This document shows positions 42,675 through 54,419 of a DNA stretch of 64,000 nt, piece after piece. The stretch covers positions 124,001 through 188,000 of the forward strand of contig DASZZP010000083.1 in the NCBI GenBank assembly GCA_035544875.1, read 5' to 3'. The notes beneath the pieces are model-generated. The model was not told where the DNA came from and ran no database searches. It worked only from the letters and a program-made list of their open reading frames with translations. This stretch comes from JASLEW01 sp035544875 (GTDB taxonomy: Bacteria > Acidobacteriota > Thermoanaerobaculia > Multivoradales > UBA5704). Positions within the stretch are counted from its first letter, which is position 1. Every line of letters begins with the position of its first letter. Made by a program: the position numbers and the translations under genes.

Positions 42675-43787
42675 ATGGCGCGCCCCCTCAGGACCCGACT
42701 CATGGCTTGCACCCGTCACCGGCCGCGCCGCCTCGCCGCGGCGGTTCCGCGTTCGCGCCTTCCTTTGCTCCTCGCCGGAGTCCTGCTGGTCGCCACGAGC
42801 TGCTACAACAAGAGCGATTACTCGCCTACCTCGCCACGCGGCGCCGGGGCGTTGACCCTGACCACCCTGGACGGGACACTTTCCATCGCCGCCGACGGGC
42901 AGTCCCGCCTGACGCTCGTGGCCACGATCTCCGCCGACGCCGACCAGGACAAACGAACGGTCTCCTTTACCACCTCGAGCGGAACCTTCGTCGGCGCCAC
43001 GGCCAACAGCGGCACGACGATCAACGCCGCGGCTGGATCGGACGGCAGGGCCCTGGTCCAACTGCAGAGCTCGCAACGGGTCGAGACGGCAATCGTCTCC
43101 GCGACGATCATCAATGCCGCCAACGTTGCGGCTCGACTGCAGATCAGCTTCACCGCACCGAGCCCGGACAGCATCATGCGCTTCGCGGCCGCTCCGGCCT
43201 CGGCGCCGGCCGACGGCCAGACGGTCTCGTCGTTCACGGTCGCCGTGTCGCCCACGGTGGCGACCGGCTCGGTCGCGTTCTCGTCGACGGTTGGAACCTT
43301 CTCACCGGCAACGGCGCCGATCGGCGTCGACCACACGGCGACGGCCGGCCTCCCGAGCCCGCCGGCCGCCGGCATTGCGACGGTCACCGCGACCCTGACA
43401 CCCGGCAGCGGCGGGAGCGGCTTCAGCCGCCAGACGCAGATCAGGTTCACCTCTGCCTTGCCGGAAGTGATCACGCTCTCCGTCGACAACCTCGTGGTGA
43501 TGCCTGGAGGGAAGGTTCACGTCATCGCGCACATGACTCGCGCCGTAGGCGTGGTGACGCCCAACACCGTGGCCGTGTTCAGGGCCCAGGACGTGAACAA
43601 GAACCCGGTCGGCGACTTCCAGAATGTGACCGTCGTCCAGCCGGGCGCCTCCAGTCTCGAGAGCGTGGCCAGCGCCGACTTCCTGCCGGGCTCGAGTATC
43701 GGGCCGGGACCCGTGACCCTCACGGTCGGCACCAATCCGCCATCCGTGGTGGGCTCGGCAACGATCACGGTCAAGACGAGCTCCTGA
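42675..43787 (+). CDS. Lipoprotein with invasin-like Ig repeats (third gene of three-gene operon)
   Basis: 370 aa. Lipobox LLLAGVLLVATSC with Cys at ~44, so lipid-anchored. Repeated Ig-like/Big_1-type beta domains: ADGQSRLTLVATISADAD, ADGQTVSSFTVAVSPTV, VMPGGKVHVIAHM. Ser/Thr/Val-rich, low in Cys otherwise. Probably a surface or periplasmic adhesive/structural protein working with the two upstream products. The start may be the ATG at 42675 or the internal Met10. Confidence 0.7.
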   Translation: MARPLRTRLMACTRHRPRRLAAAVPRSRLPLLLAGVLLVATSCYNKSDYSPTSPRGAGALTLTTLDGTLSIAADGQSRLTLVATISADADQDKRTVSFTTSSGTFVGATANSGTTINAAAGSDGRALVQLQSSQRVETAIVSATIINAANVAARLQISFTAPSPDSIMRFAAAPASAPADGQTVSSFTVAVSPTVATGSVAFSSTVGTFSPATAPIGVDHTATAGLPSPPAAGIATVTATLTPGSGGSGFSRQTQIRFTSALPEVITLSVDNLVVMPGGKVHVIAHMTRAVGVVTPNTVAVFRAQDVNKNPVGDFQNVTVVQPGASSLESVASADFLPGSSIGPGPVTLTVGTNPPSVVGSATITVKTSS

Positions 43788-43876
43788 GACCAGCCTTCCC
43801 CTGGTCCCCGGGTCGACGACCAGTAGTCAAGGCAGCAGCTACTCAGGCAAGCCTCGGGCTGCGCCGCAGCCGCCCT

Positions 43877-45145
43877 TCAGGTGGAGGGGTCCCACCGCAG
43901 ATAGACCACCAGGTCGCCGACGTTGGTGCCGGTCGAGCCCGTTGCGAGCAGCGCGCCGGGCAGCGCCGCCAGCGCCCGGTGCGAGTCGTGGCCGAGCAGG
44001 GCGGCGGCAGGATCGATCCCGCTGCGCTCGAGGGCGGACCAGGTCGCGTTGTCGACCACGCCTCCTGCCGCGCTCGTCGGACCGTCCTCGCCGTCGGTCG
44101 CCAGGGTGAGCACCAGCTCGCCGTTTCCTCCCGCCAGCGCGCGCGCCGCCGCCAGCGCCAGCTCCTGATTGCGCCCGCCGCGGCCGGCGCTCGCCCCGAG
44201 CGTGACGGTGGTTTCGCCGCCCAGGACCAGGGCCATCCGCCCCCCGTCGAGCGCGCGCCCGCGCGCCACCAGGGCGCGGCCCGCCGCCGCCGCCTCGCCC
44301 GCCAGCTCGCCGGTTGCGACCGTGAAGCCGCTCCGCCGCGCCTCGTCCGCCGCCGCCGCGACCGCCGTGGCGACGCTTCCCACCAGCAGCGACTGGGCGC
44401 GCGCCAGCTCGGGGTCGCCCGGTTTGACCGTCTCCGGCAGCTCGCCGCGTGCGCCGGCCGCGAGCCGCTGCCGCACCCGGTCCGGCACCTGCAGCGAGGC
44501 GACCGCCGCCAGCGCGTCGGCGAAGGTCGTGGGGTCGGCGGCGAAGGGTCCCGAGCCGATCGTTCCCGGGTCGTCGCCGGGCACGTCGGAGAGCAGCAGC
44601 GCCAGCACCGGGCCGCGGCTGGCGCGCAGGGCGCCGCCGCCCTTGAACGACGACAGGTGCTTGCGCACCGCGTTGAAGGCGTGGATGGGCAGGCCCGAGC
44701 CGAGCAACGCGCGCTGCGTCGCCACCAGCTCCGCGAGCGTGAGACCGCCAGCCGGCGCCTCGACGCACGCCGAAGAGCCCCCCGACACCAGGACGAGCAG
44801 CGGCGCTCCGGGCGGCAGCTCGCCGAGCCAGCGCAGCACCCGCTCGCCGGCCGCCAGGCTCTGGCGATCCGGCAGCGGGTGCCCGCCCGCCAGCTCCTCC
44901 CAGGCGGCATCGAGCAGACCCGCGGCGGCGTGCGTGCGCACCAGCAGCCGCCGTGCTCCACCCACCGTCTCCAGCCCCGGACCGCCGCCGGCGCCGCGCG
45001 CCATCGCCGGCGCCGCCTTGCCGAGAGCGAGCGCCCCCGCCCAGCGCTCCGGCCGCTCCGCCAGCGCCGCCCGCACCAGCCGCTCTGGATCGACCGCGGC
45101 GAGCGCCGCCGCCGCCATCCGCCGCGCGCTGTCAAGTCGACTCAT
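43877..45145 (-). CDS. Glycerate 2-kinase (MOFRL/DUF4147 family)
   Basis: 422 aa. N-terminal ATP-binding region LALGKAAPAMARGAG and VSGGSSACVEAPAGGL; C-terminal MOFRL-type domain with LVLGGETTVTL, GRGGRNQELALAAA and LATDGEDGPTSAAGGVVDN. Phosphorylates glycerate, feeding glycolysis or the serine cycle. Divergent from the crotonase gene. Confidence 0.92.
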   Translation of the reverse strand: MSRLDSARRMAAAALAAVDPERLVRAALAERPERWAGALALGKAAPAMARGAGGGPGLETVGGARRLLVRTHAAAGLLDAAWEELAGGHPLPDRQSLAAGERVLRWLGELPPGAPLLVLVSGGSSACVEAPAGGLTLAELVATQRALLGSGLPIHAFNAVRKHLSSFKGGGALRASRGPVLALLLSDVPGDDPGTIGSGPFAADPTTFADALAAVASLQVPDRVRQRLAAGARGELPETVKPGDPELARAQSLLVGSVATAVAAAADEARRSGFTVATGELAGEAAAAGRALVARGRALDGGRMALVLGGETTVTLGASAGRGGRNQELALAAARALAGGNGELVLTLATDGEDGPTSAAGGVVDNATWSALERSGIDPAAALLGHDSHRALAALPGALLATGSTGTNVGDLVVYLRWDPST

Positions 45146-45213
45146 CTCGCGCCTATGATATGGCTCGCCGCCGCCGGCCGCCGGCCGCCCGCCACCCCGG
45201 GAGGAGCCCGCCC

Positions 45214-46032
45214 ATGTCCAGCGCCGTCCGCAGCGAGAAGTCCGGCCCGATCACCACCGTCATCCTCGACCGCCCCGCGGCCCGCAACGCGGTCGACCGA
45301 GCGGCCGCCGAGGCGCTGGTCGAGGCTTTCCTGGCCTTCGAGCACGACCCGGCGGCCGCGGCCGCCGTCTTCTGGGGGGCCGGCGGCGCGTTCTGCGCCG
45401 GCTTCGACCTGAAATACGTCGCCGCGACGGGCGGCGCCCGGGAGTGGCTCGCCGAGCTGCGCTTTCCAGCGCCCGGCGCTGCCGGTCCGCCACCGCCGCC
45501 CCCCGGACCGATGGGGCCGTCGCGCCTCGCCCTCACCAAGCCGGTCATCGCCGCGGTCTCCGGCCCGGCGGTGGCGGGCGGGATGGAGCTTGCCCTCTGG
45601 TGCGATCTCCGGGTGATGGAGGAGAGCGCCTTCTTCGGCGTCTACAGCCGGCGTTGGGGCGTCCCCCTGATCGACGGCGGCACCGTGCGCCTGCCGAGGC
45701 TGGTGGGCGAGGGGCGTGCGCTCGAGATCATCCTGACCGGCCGCCAGGTGCCCGCCGCCGAAGCGCTGGCGATCGGCTTGTGCGAGCGCGTCGTTCCGGA
45801 CGGCACTGCCCGCGCCGCGGCCGAAGAGCTGGCGCGCCAGATCGCACGCTTCCCCCAGACCTCTCTGCGCGCCGATCGCGCCGCGGTCCATCGCCAGCAC
45901 GGCCTGCCTCTGCACGAGGCGCTGCGGCAAGAGTTCGAGCGCGGCGAGGAAGCGCTCCGCCGCGAGGGCGTCGCCGGCGCCGGCCGCTTCGCCGGCGGCA
46001 AGGGCCGCCACGGCGATCAGACCGACATCTGA
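45214..46032 (+). CDS. Crotonase (enoyl-CoA hydratase/isomerase) family protein
   Basis: 272 aa. Crotonase features: ILDRPAARNAVDRAAAEALVEAF, oxyanion hole GGAFCAGFDLKY and SGPAVAGGMELALWCDLRV, with a candidate catalytic Glu in the latter. A Pro-rich insert (GPPPPPPGPMGPSRLALTK) lies in the middle. GGGAGGAG precedes ATG 45214; the frame is open upstream through antisense sequence of the kinase gene. Exact CoA substrate unknown. Confidence 0.88.
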   Translation: MSSAVRSEKSGPITTVILDRPAARNAVDRAAAEALVEAFLAFEHDPAAAAAVFWGAGGAFCAGFDLKYVAATGGAREWLAELRFPAPGAAGPPPPPPGPMGPSRLALTKPVIAAVSGPAVAGGMELALWCDLRVMEESAFFGVYSRRWGVPLIDGGTVRLPRLVGEGRALEIILTGRQVPAAEALAIGLCERVVPDGTARAAAEELARQIARFPQTSLRADRAAVHRQHGLPLHEALRQEFERGEEALRREGVAGAGRFAGGKGRHGDQTDI

Positions 46033-46070
46033 ACCGGCGGGTGGCTTTGACCGGGAGTTGCTAGACGCCG

Positions 46071-48380
46071 CTAGGGCTTGTCCAGCACCTTCCGTACCTT
46101 CTGCAGCAGCCCGGCGGCCGAGAAGGGTTTCTCCAGCAGTTGAGCGCCCGCGGGTAGGGCGTTGCGGTGTCCGGCCGTGTTGGCGGCGTAACCCGACATG
46201 AACAGCACCTTGGCCTCGGGCCGCGCCCAGGCCAGCCGCGCCGCGACGTCTGGTCCGCTGATCCCGGGCATGTTGACGTCGGTGAGCACCAGGTCAATCG
46301 GCCCGGCGTGATGCTTGGCCAGCAGCAGAGCGGCCTCCGGGGTCTCCTGATCGAGCACCGTGTAGCCGCCGCTCTCGAGGACGCTCCGGATCAGATTGCG
46401 CAGGGCGATCTCGTCCTCGATCAGGAGGACGGTCTCCGAGCCCTCGAGCGCCGCCGGCGGCGCCTCGCGGGTGGCCGGCGTGGCCGGCTGGCCCTCCGCC
46501 GCGGCCGCCACCCTCGGCAAGTAGATGCGGAAGATCGAGCCGCGGCCGGGCGCGCTCTCGACCTCGACGTGCCCGCCGCTCTGGCGTACGATGCCATACA
46601 CCGTCGACAGGCCCAGACCGGTGCCCTTGCCCGGCTCCTTGGTGGTGAAGAAGGGCTCGAAGATGTGCAATCGGGTCTCGGCATCCATGCCATGCCCGCT
46701 GTCGCTCACCGCGATCATGACGTGAGGGCCGGGCAGCGCCTCGGGATGGCGCTGGCTGTAGACCTCGTCGAGCTCGACGTCCGCGGTCTCCAGGATCAGC
46801 TTGCCGCCGGCGGGCATGGCGTCGCGCGCGTTGACCGCCAGGTTGACGATCACCTGTTCGATCTGGCCGGGATCTACGACCACGCGGCCGTGCGGCGAGC
46901 GCAGATGGGTGACCAGCTCGACGTTCTCGCCGATGATCCGCCGCAACATGTTCTCGATGTCTGCCGCCACCGCCGAGAGCACCACTTCCCGCGGCTGCAG
47001 GACCTGGCTGCGGCTGAAGGCGAGCAGCTGGCGGGTCAGGGCCGCCGCCCGCTCGCCTGCCTTGCGGATCTCGTCGACGTGGTCGCGCAGGTCGGGGCGC
47101 GCCGCCAGCTTGCCGGCCAGCAGCTGGCCGTAGCCGAGGATCGCGGTGAGCAGGTTGTTGAAGTCGTGCGCCACCCCGCCGGCGAGCTGGCCGATTGCTT
47201 CCATCTTTTGGGCCTGCCGCAGCTGCGCCTCCAGCTGCTTGCGGTCGGTGATGTCGGTCGAGATCCCGCACACCGCGTAGAGGCCGCCGTCGGGGTCGAA
47301 GATCGGAAAGCGGACCGACCAGTAGGTGCGCGACTCGCCCCGGTGCGCCACCTCTTCCTCGTACTCGATCGGCGATCGCGAGTCGAACACCCTGCGGTCG
47401 TTGGCGCGGAAGCGCTCGACCAGCTCGGCCGGATAGAGATCGCTGTCCAGCCGGCCCGCGATCTCCTCGCGGCTCCCGACCAGCGTCTCGAACCGGCGGT
47501 TGACCAGCAGGAAGCGTCCCGCGGCGTCCTTGACGTAGATCGCGGCCGCGGCCCCGTCCACGATTGCCTGCAGCAGCTGCTGGCTGCGGCGGAGCTGGGC
47601 CTCGGCCCGATCGCGCTCGGTGACGTCTTCGACCACTGCCAGCAGGGCGCGGCGGCCGGCGAAGAACAGGGGATGGCTCGCCACCGAGACCTCTCGCAGC
47701 TCGCCTGTCTTGGTGAAGTGGCGGCGCCTCCCGGTCCGCACCTCCCCGGCGAAGACCCGGCGCACCGCGGCGAGCATGCTCGGAACGTCCTCGGGCGGCC
47801 TGATGTCGACCAGGGTGCGGGCCAGGAACTCTTCGCGCGTGTAACCGTAGCGTTCGACCGCCTTGCGGTTCACCTCGAGAAAGCGCAGGGTCTCGGCCTC
47901 GATCACCCACATCGCCTGCGGGGCCTCCTCGAACAGCATCTGGTACTGCTCCTCGGAAGCTCGCAGCGCCTCCGTGGAGCGCTGTCTTTCGCGCCGCTGG
48001 CGGTTCTGCTCGACGGCGTTGCGGACCGCCTGGCCGAGGCGGCCGAGGCGGTCCTTGAACAGGTAGTCGCTCGCTCCTGCGCGCAGACAGTCGGTCACCG
48101 CCTCGTCGCCGCCGGGATCGGTGACGACGATGACCGGCACTTCGCGGGTCGAGGCGCGGACGGCTCGCAGCGCGGCCCGGGCATCCAGGCCCGACGACGA
48201 CCGATCGCCGGCCAGGACGAGGTCAGGCCGCCTCTCCAGGCCGGCCAGGAATTCGTCCTCGGAGCTGGCGAGCTGGCAGACGGCGTCCATGCCGGCGCGA
48301 CACAGCTCGCGCTCGAGCTGCTCGGCGTCCGCGGCACCGTCGGCGAGGATCAGGATGCGGAAGGAGTCGGGCTCGCCCAT
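46071..48380 (-). CDS. Hybrid sensor histidine kinase with PAS domains and receiver
   Basis: 769 aa, cytosolic. Order: N-terminal receiver-like domain without a clear phospho-Asp (LVLAGDRSSSG); PAS (EEQYQMLFEEAPQAMWVIEA); a second PAS (VDGAAAAIYVKDAAGRFLLV); HisKA with His in GGVAHDFNNLLTAIL; HATPase with NLAVNARDAMPAGGKL, DSGHGMDAET and GTGLGLSTVYGIV; C-terminal receiver with Asp in LVLTDVNMPG and KPFSAAGLLQK. ATG 48380 chosen. Likely passes phosphate to its own receiver. It is the intact member of a three-gene signalling block. Confidence 0.9.
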   Translation of the reverse strand: MGEPDSFRILILADGAADAEQLERELCRAGMDAVCQLASSEDEFLAGLERRPDLVLAGDRSSSGLDARAALRAVRASTREVPVIVVTDPGGDEAVTDCLRAGASDYLFKDRLGRLGQAVRNAVEQNRQRRERQRSTEALRASEEQYQMLFEEAPQAMWVIEAETLRFLEVNRKAVERYGYTREEFLARTLVDIRPPEDVPSMLAAVRRVFAGEVRTGRRRHFTKTGELREVSVASHPLFFAGRRALLAVVEDVTERDRAEAQLRRSQQLLQAIVDGAAAAIYVKDAAGRFLLVNRRFETLVGSREEIAGRLDSDLYPAELVERFRANDRRVFDSRSPIEYEEEVAHRGESRTYWSVRFPIFDPDGGLYAVCGISTDITDRKQLEAQLRQAQKMEAIGQLAGGVAHDFNNLLTAILGYGQLLAGKLAARPDLRDHVDEIRKAGERAAALTRQLLAFSRSQVLQPREVVLSAVAADIENMLRRIIGENVELVTHLRSPHGRVVVDPGQIEQVIVNLAVNARDAMPAGGKLILETADVELDEVYSQRHPEALPGPHVMIAVSDSGHGMDAETRLHIFEPFFTTKEPGKGTGLGLSTVYGIVRQSGGHVEVESAPGRGSIFRIYLPRVAAAAEGQPATPATREAPPAALEGSETVLLIEDEIALRNLIRSVLESGGYTVLDQETPEAALLLAKHHAGPIDLVLTDVNMPGISGPDVAARLAWARPEAKVLFMSGYAANTAGHRNALPAGAQLLEKPFSAAGLLQKVRKVLDKP

Positions 48381-48462
48381 CGAGGTTGTCCGCCGAGCGG
48401 TGAAAGACGACACCGCTAGGTCCGGGTCCGTCCCGCGCCCGGCGTCAGGTACCGGCGGGCGG

Positions 48463-49848
48463 TCAGCCGAGCGCACCGGCGACGGCCGCGAGGAGCTGCC
48501 GGGTTGTGAACGGTTTGCGCAGCGTGCGTCCCGGCGGGTTGCAGGCGGCCAGCCCCGGTCCCGGCTCGGGCGCCGCGAGAACCAGCATGGAAAGCTCTCG
48601 CTGCCCGCGCTGCCCGGGCTCGGGCAGTGCGCGCTGCTGCTTCAGGGCGGCGGCCGCCTGCGCGGCCTCCTTGAGCGCGGCGGCCGCGTGCACGGCCGTT
48701 TTCAGCAACGCGGCTGCGTGCGCAGCCGCTTGGGAAGTCACGATCAGCGACACCTCGTGCAGGCGCGGATCGGAGACCGCGTCGGGCGGCAGCGGAAAAG
48801 GCAGCGTCAGGGCGCGATAGCCGTGGCGCTCGAGCGCCGTGCCCAGCATGCCCGCCAGGGCCGCCTCCTCCTCGACGATCAGCACCAGCTCGCCCGCGCC
48901 GCGGCGCGCCTCGGCGGGAACCGCCTCCTGCCGTGGCGGCGGCGGCGCCACCGCCGGCAGATAGACCCGCCTGCCGTGCGCGGGCGGCACGGCACAGGGC
49001 TCGGAGAAGCCGCCGCAGGCCACGATCGCCGCCTGCGGCGAGGTGCGGTGGCCGCCGCCAAGAACTGACAGGCCGGACCGGTCGGACGGCGCGCCTGGAA
49101 GGCCGGCCGGGCCCGCCACGCCACCCGGTTCGTAGTCATCGGCCGCGGCGGCGGCGGTCACCTCGAGCACCACATGGGGACCGGGCTGGATGCCGTCCGG
49201 AAGCGCCGTCCGCGTGGCGTCGAGCCTCTCGTTGTGAGCGGCTAGCCGCAAGATGCCGCTGCCTTGCAGCTCCTCGCGCGCCTCGAGGAGGAGGGCGAGC
49301 AGGAGCTGTGACGCCACCAGCGGGTCGCCGTGCAGCAGCCAGAGGTCGGCGGGATAGTCGGTGACCAGCTCGATCGATCTCGGGAAAGCCGCGCGCGCGA
49401 GCTTCTGCAGGTCGATGATCAAGTAGCTCAACTGGTAGAGCGCCGGCTCGCCCTCCACACCGCGGGCGAGGTAGAGCAGCTGGCGGATGACGTGGAGACC
49501 GCGGCGGGTGATCTCCTCGAGAGAGGCGAGAACGCGTTGATCGCTCGGCTCCCGCAACGCTTTGCCGAGCAGCTCGACGCTCATCAACACGGTGGCCAGC
49601 AAGTTGTTCAGCTCGTGCGTGACACCGCCGGCCAGGGCCGCCAGGCTCTCCATCCGCGCCGTGCGCAATTCGAGCGCCGTAGGCTTCTTCTCGGGCGTGG
49701 CCTCGGTGTCCGACAACGAGATGACCGTCCTGGTGCTCGGCCGGCCGCCCAGTCGCCGCGGCGCGGTACGCAGCCGCCGCCGGCAGAAGAGCGTGCCATT
49801 GACCTGGCCAGAATGATCAAAGCTAGCGCCGCGCGGCGGCCGGCTCAA
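48463..49848 (-). CDS. Degenerate histidine kinase with pseudo-receiver
   Basis: Up to 461 aa; start uncertain (TTG 49848, or TTG 49716). HisKA with His is intact (LAGGVTHELNNLLATVLMSV). The ATPase domain is decayed: the N-box position reads LLLALLLEAREELQ with no Asn, and no DxGxG box follows. The C-terminal receiver reads LVLIVEEEAALAG and SLIVTSQ, lacking the phospho-Asp, and contains an Ala-rich helical insert (HAAALLKTAVHAAAALKEAA). It ends TLRKPFTTRQLLAAV, a receiver tail. It may work as a dimer partner, phosphate sink by His, or scaffold with the neighbouring hybrid kinase. Confidence 0.75.
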   Translation of the reverse strand: MSRPPRGASFDHSGQVNGTLFCRRRLRTAPRRLGGRPSTRTVISLSDTEATPEKKPTALELRTARMESLAALAGGVTHELNNLLATVLMSVELLGKALREPSDQRVLASLEEITRRGLHVIRQLLYLARGVEGEPALYQLSYLIIDLQKLARAAFPRSIELVTDYPADLWLLHGDPLVASQLLLALLLEAREELQGSGILRLAAHNERLDATRTALPDGIQPGPHVVLEVTAAAAADDYEPGGVAGPAGLPGAPSDRSGLSVLGGGHRTSPQAAIVACGGFSEPCAVPPAHGRRVYLPAVAPPPPRQEAVPAEARRGAGELVLIVEEEAALAGMLGTALERHGYRALTLPFPLPPDAVSDPRLHEVSLIVTSQAAAHAAALLKTAVHAAAALKEAAQAAAALKQQRALPEPGQRGQRELSMLVLAAPEPGPGLAACNPPGRTLRKPFTTRQLLAAVAGALG

Positions 49849-49932
49849 TCAGTGACTGGCCGACACCACTGTAGGACTTCCGGCGACACGCTGTCGTCTC
49901 CAGTCCTACTTTCCGAGGGTCAAAGACGCCGA

Positions 49933-51075
49933 TCACGGCGGCGCCTCGGCAGCGGCCCCGGAACCCGTCTCCGGCGGTTGGTCGGCGAGCCTGGCGTGAA
50001 TCGACACCACCTCGTCGCGGTGCGCGGCGAAGAGGTCAAGGAGGGTGGGATCGAAGTGGAGGCCGCGGTCTCTCATCATGAGCGCGATGGCGGTATCGGC
50101 AGAGAGCGCCTCGCGATAGGGACGCTCCGAGGTGAGCGCGTCGAAGACGTCGAGCACGGCGCAGATCCGCCCATGCAGCGGGATCCGCTCGCCAGCCAGC
50201 CGCTGCGGGTAGCCGCTGCCGTCCCATCTCTCGTGGTGGCTCAGGGCGATCACCTGCCCGGCGCGCAGCAGCTCCGAGGGCGAGTCGGCCAGGATGCGGG
50301 CGCCGATCGCGGTGTGCGTTTCCATGATCTGGCGCTCCTCGGTGGTGAGAGAGCCGGGCTTGGTGAGGATGGTGTCGGGGATGCCGATCTTGCCGACGTC
50401 GTGCATGGTGACGGCATGCCGGAGCACCTCGGCCTCGCCGGGGGCGAAGCGCAGCGCCCGCGCCAAGACGCCGCTATAGAGACTCAGGCGCACGATGTGC
50501 TCGGCGGTATGGGCGTCCTTGAGCTCGGCCGCCAGGACCAGCCGGCGGATCGTGTCGACGTGCGCGTCGTAGGTGCGGCGCTGGGCGTCGGCAGTCTCCT
50601 GCAGCGCCTCGCGCAGCCGCGCCGTGCGCTGGGCGACCTGCTCTTCGAGCTGCGAGCTGTAGCGCTTGAGCGCGTCCTGGGCCGCCTTGAGCTTGAGCTG
50701 CGAGCTCACCCGCACCATCAGCTCGGTCCTGTCGACCGGCTTGGAGATGAAATCGCTGGCCCCGGCCTGCACCGCCCGCAGCCGGTCCTCGCGGCTGTCG
50801 AGCACGGTCACCATGATCACCGGCAGGTCCGAGAAGCGCCGATTCTCGCGCAGGCGCCGCGCCACTTCGTAGCCATCGAGGCGCGGCATCTCGACGTCGA
50901 GCAGCACGAGATCGATCTCGGACGCCAGCAGCTCCAGCTTGGCCAGCGCATCCAGGCCGTCGAGCGCGGTCTCGACCTCGTAGCCCAGCTCCTGCACCAT
51001 GCTGCTCATGAGCAACAGGCTCTGCTCGACGTCGTCGACGATCAGGATCCTGTCGCGGCGAGCCATCGGATTCAT
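49933..51075 (-). CDS. Response regulator with HD-GYP phosphodiesterase domain
   Basis: 380 aa, RpfG-like. Receiver with phospho-Asp in LVLLDVEMPRLDGYEV and Lys in DFISKPVDRTE; then a coiled linker and HD-GYP with H/D in HAVTMHDVGKIGIPD, THTAIGARIL, and HHERWDGSGYPQRLAGERIP. Hydrolyses cyclic di-GMP, coupling the nearby kinases to second-messenger control. Same strand as, and 84 bp upstream of, the degenerate kinase. Confidence 0.92.
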   Translation of the reverse strand: MNPMARRDRILIVDDVEQSLLLMSSMVQELGYEVETALDGLDALAKLELLASEIDLVLLDVEMPRLDGYEVARRLRENRRFSDLPVIMVTVLDSREDRLRAVQAGASDFISKPVDRTELMVRVSSQLKLKAAQDALKRYSSQLEEQVAQRTARLREALQETADAQRRTYDAHVDTIRRLVLAAELKDAHTAEHIVRLSLYSGVLARALRFAPGEAEVLRHAVTMHDVGKIGIPDTILTKPGSLTTEERQIMETHTAIGARILADSPSELLRAGQVIALSHHERWDGSGYPQRLAGERIPLHGRICAVLDVFDALTSERPYREALSADTAIALMMRDRGLHFDPTLLDLFAAHRDEVVSIHARLADQPPETGSGAAAEAPP

Positions 51076-51383
51076 GGCTCCCCGCGCCGGTCCACGCGAC
51101 GTGCTTTGATCACATGATGCAACGTCATGACCTCTAGCAGACCGCCGCGATGCACGCCCGAAAAGGGATATTGATGTCAGGAGTATGGAGCCCCGGCTCG
51201 CGTTGTGTCAACTGCGAAACCTCCAGAACCTCCAGACCGAGACACCGGGACCGGCATCTTCTAGAATCGGCGCGCGCAGGCACCACAGAAAACCGATCTG
51301 ACGAGCTCCGGCCCTGCCGGGGGACGCGAGGCAGCCGGCCGCCAGGAACGAGATCGATCAAGGAAAGGGGCACGTCGCGGGCC
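51076..51383. other. Intergenic region between HD-GYP protein and S9 peptidase
   Basis: 308 bp. The frame of the S9 peptidase is open into this region but is not protein-like there. No RNA gene, terminator or clear promoter recognised. Confidence 0.4.
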
Positions 51384-53594
<2,211 letters not shown>

Positions 53595-53625
53595 CTTGAC
53601 GCATGTGCGGTAAAATCTCGGTTCG

Positions 53626-54366
53626 ATGCCCGCCCTGGAAGAGCCGCACCTGCTGTCACACAGGTCCATCTCGCCCACCGAGCGGCTGATCCTCGCGCTC
53701 GACGTGCCCGAGATCGGCGAAGCGCGCCGCCTGGTCGAGAAGCTGGGCGAGGCGGTGCGGTTCTACAAGCTCGGGCTCGAGCTGTTCATGACCGAGGGCT
53801 ACTTCGAGCTCGTCGACTGGCTGCTCGGCCGCGGCAAGATGGTGTTCGCCGACCTCAAGCTCTTCGACATCCCCGAGACGGTGGGGGCGGCCGTCCGCCG
53901 CTTGCGCCGGCGCGCCGTGACCTTTACCACCGTGCATGGCGGCAATGACCGCATCCTCGCCGCCGCCTGCCGCGAAAAGGGCGACCTCAAGATCCTCGCC
54001 GTGACCGTGCTCACCAGCTTTGACCGCGGCGACCTGCGCCAGCTGGGAGTTGACATCGAGGTGACGCAGCTCGTCCTCGCGCGCGCCCGCCAGGCGCTCG
54101 AGCTCGGCTGCGACGGCGTCGTCTGCTCGGGGCTCGAAGCCCGGGCGGTGCGCGAGCGGCTCGGCCCCGAGCTGCTCATCGTCACGCCGGGGATTCGACC
54201 CGCCGCCAATCGCCCCGCCGACGATCAGAAACGCGCCGTGGGCGTAGAGGAAGCCTTCCTCAACGGCGCCGACTACATCGTCGTCGGCCGCCCGATCCGC
54301 CTGGCTCCCGACCCCTACCGGGCGGCGTGCGACATCCAGCAGGCGATCTCCAACCTCTTCCGTTGA
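53626..54366 (+). CDS. pyrF: Orotidine 5'-phosphate decarboxylase
   Basis: Final step of UMP synthesis. 246 aa TIM barrel with the diagnostic DLKLFDIP (Asp76, Lys78, Asp81), LALDVPEIGEA, TVHGGN, VTPGIRP and DYIVVGRPI. Downstream by 53 bp is a purine-type permease in the same direction, giving a nucleotide-related pair. Confidence 0.95.
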   Translation: MPALEEPHLLSHRSISPTERLILALDVPEIGEARRLVEKLGEAVRFYKLGLELFMTEGYFELVDWLLGRGKMVFADLKLFDIPETVGAAVRRLRRRAVTFTTVHGGNDRILAAACREKGDLKILAVTVLTSFDRGDLRQLGVDIEVTQLVLARARQALELGCDGVVCSGLEARAVRERLGPELLIVTPGIRPAANRPADDQKRAVGVEEAFLNGADYIVVGRPIRLAPDPYRAACDIQQAISNLFR

Positions 54367-54419
54367 CCAGCGCCCCGCTGCCCGCTGGCCCGCGAATTGT
54401 TGCCCCGGACCGCCGGCCG

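Noticed and set aside
42644..45412. 922-codon plus-strand frame across lipoprotein and glycerate kinase
   Set aside because: Runs out of frame through one gene and antisense through another; Arg/Pro-rich with no domain.
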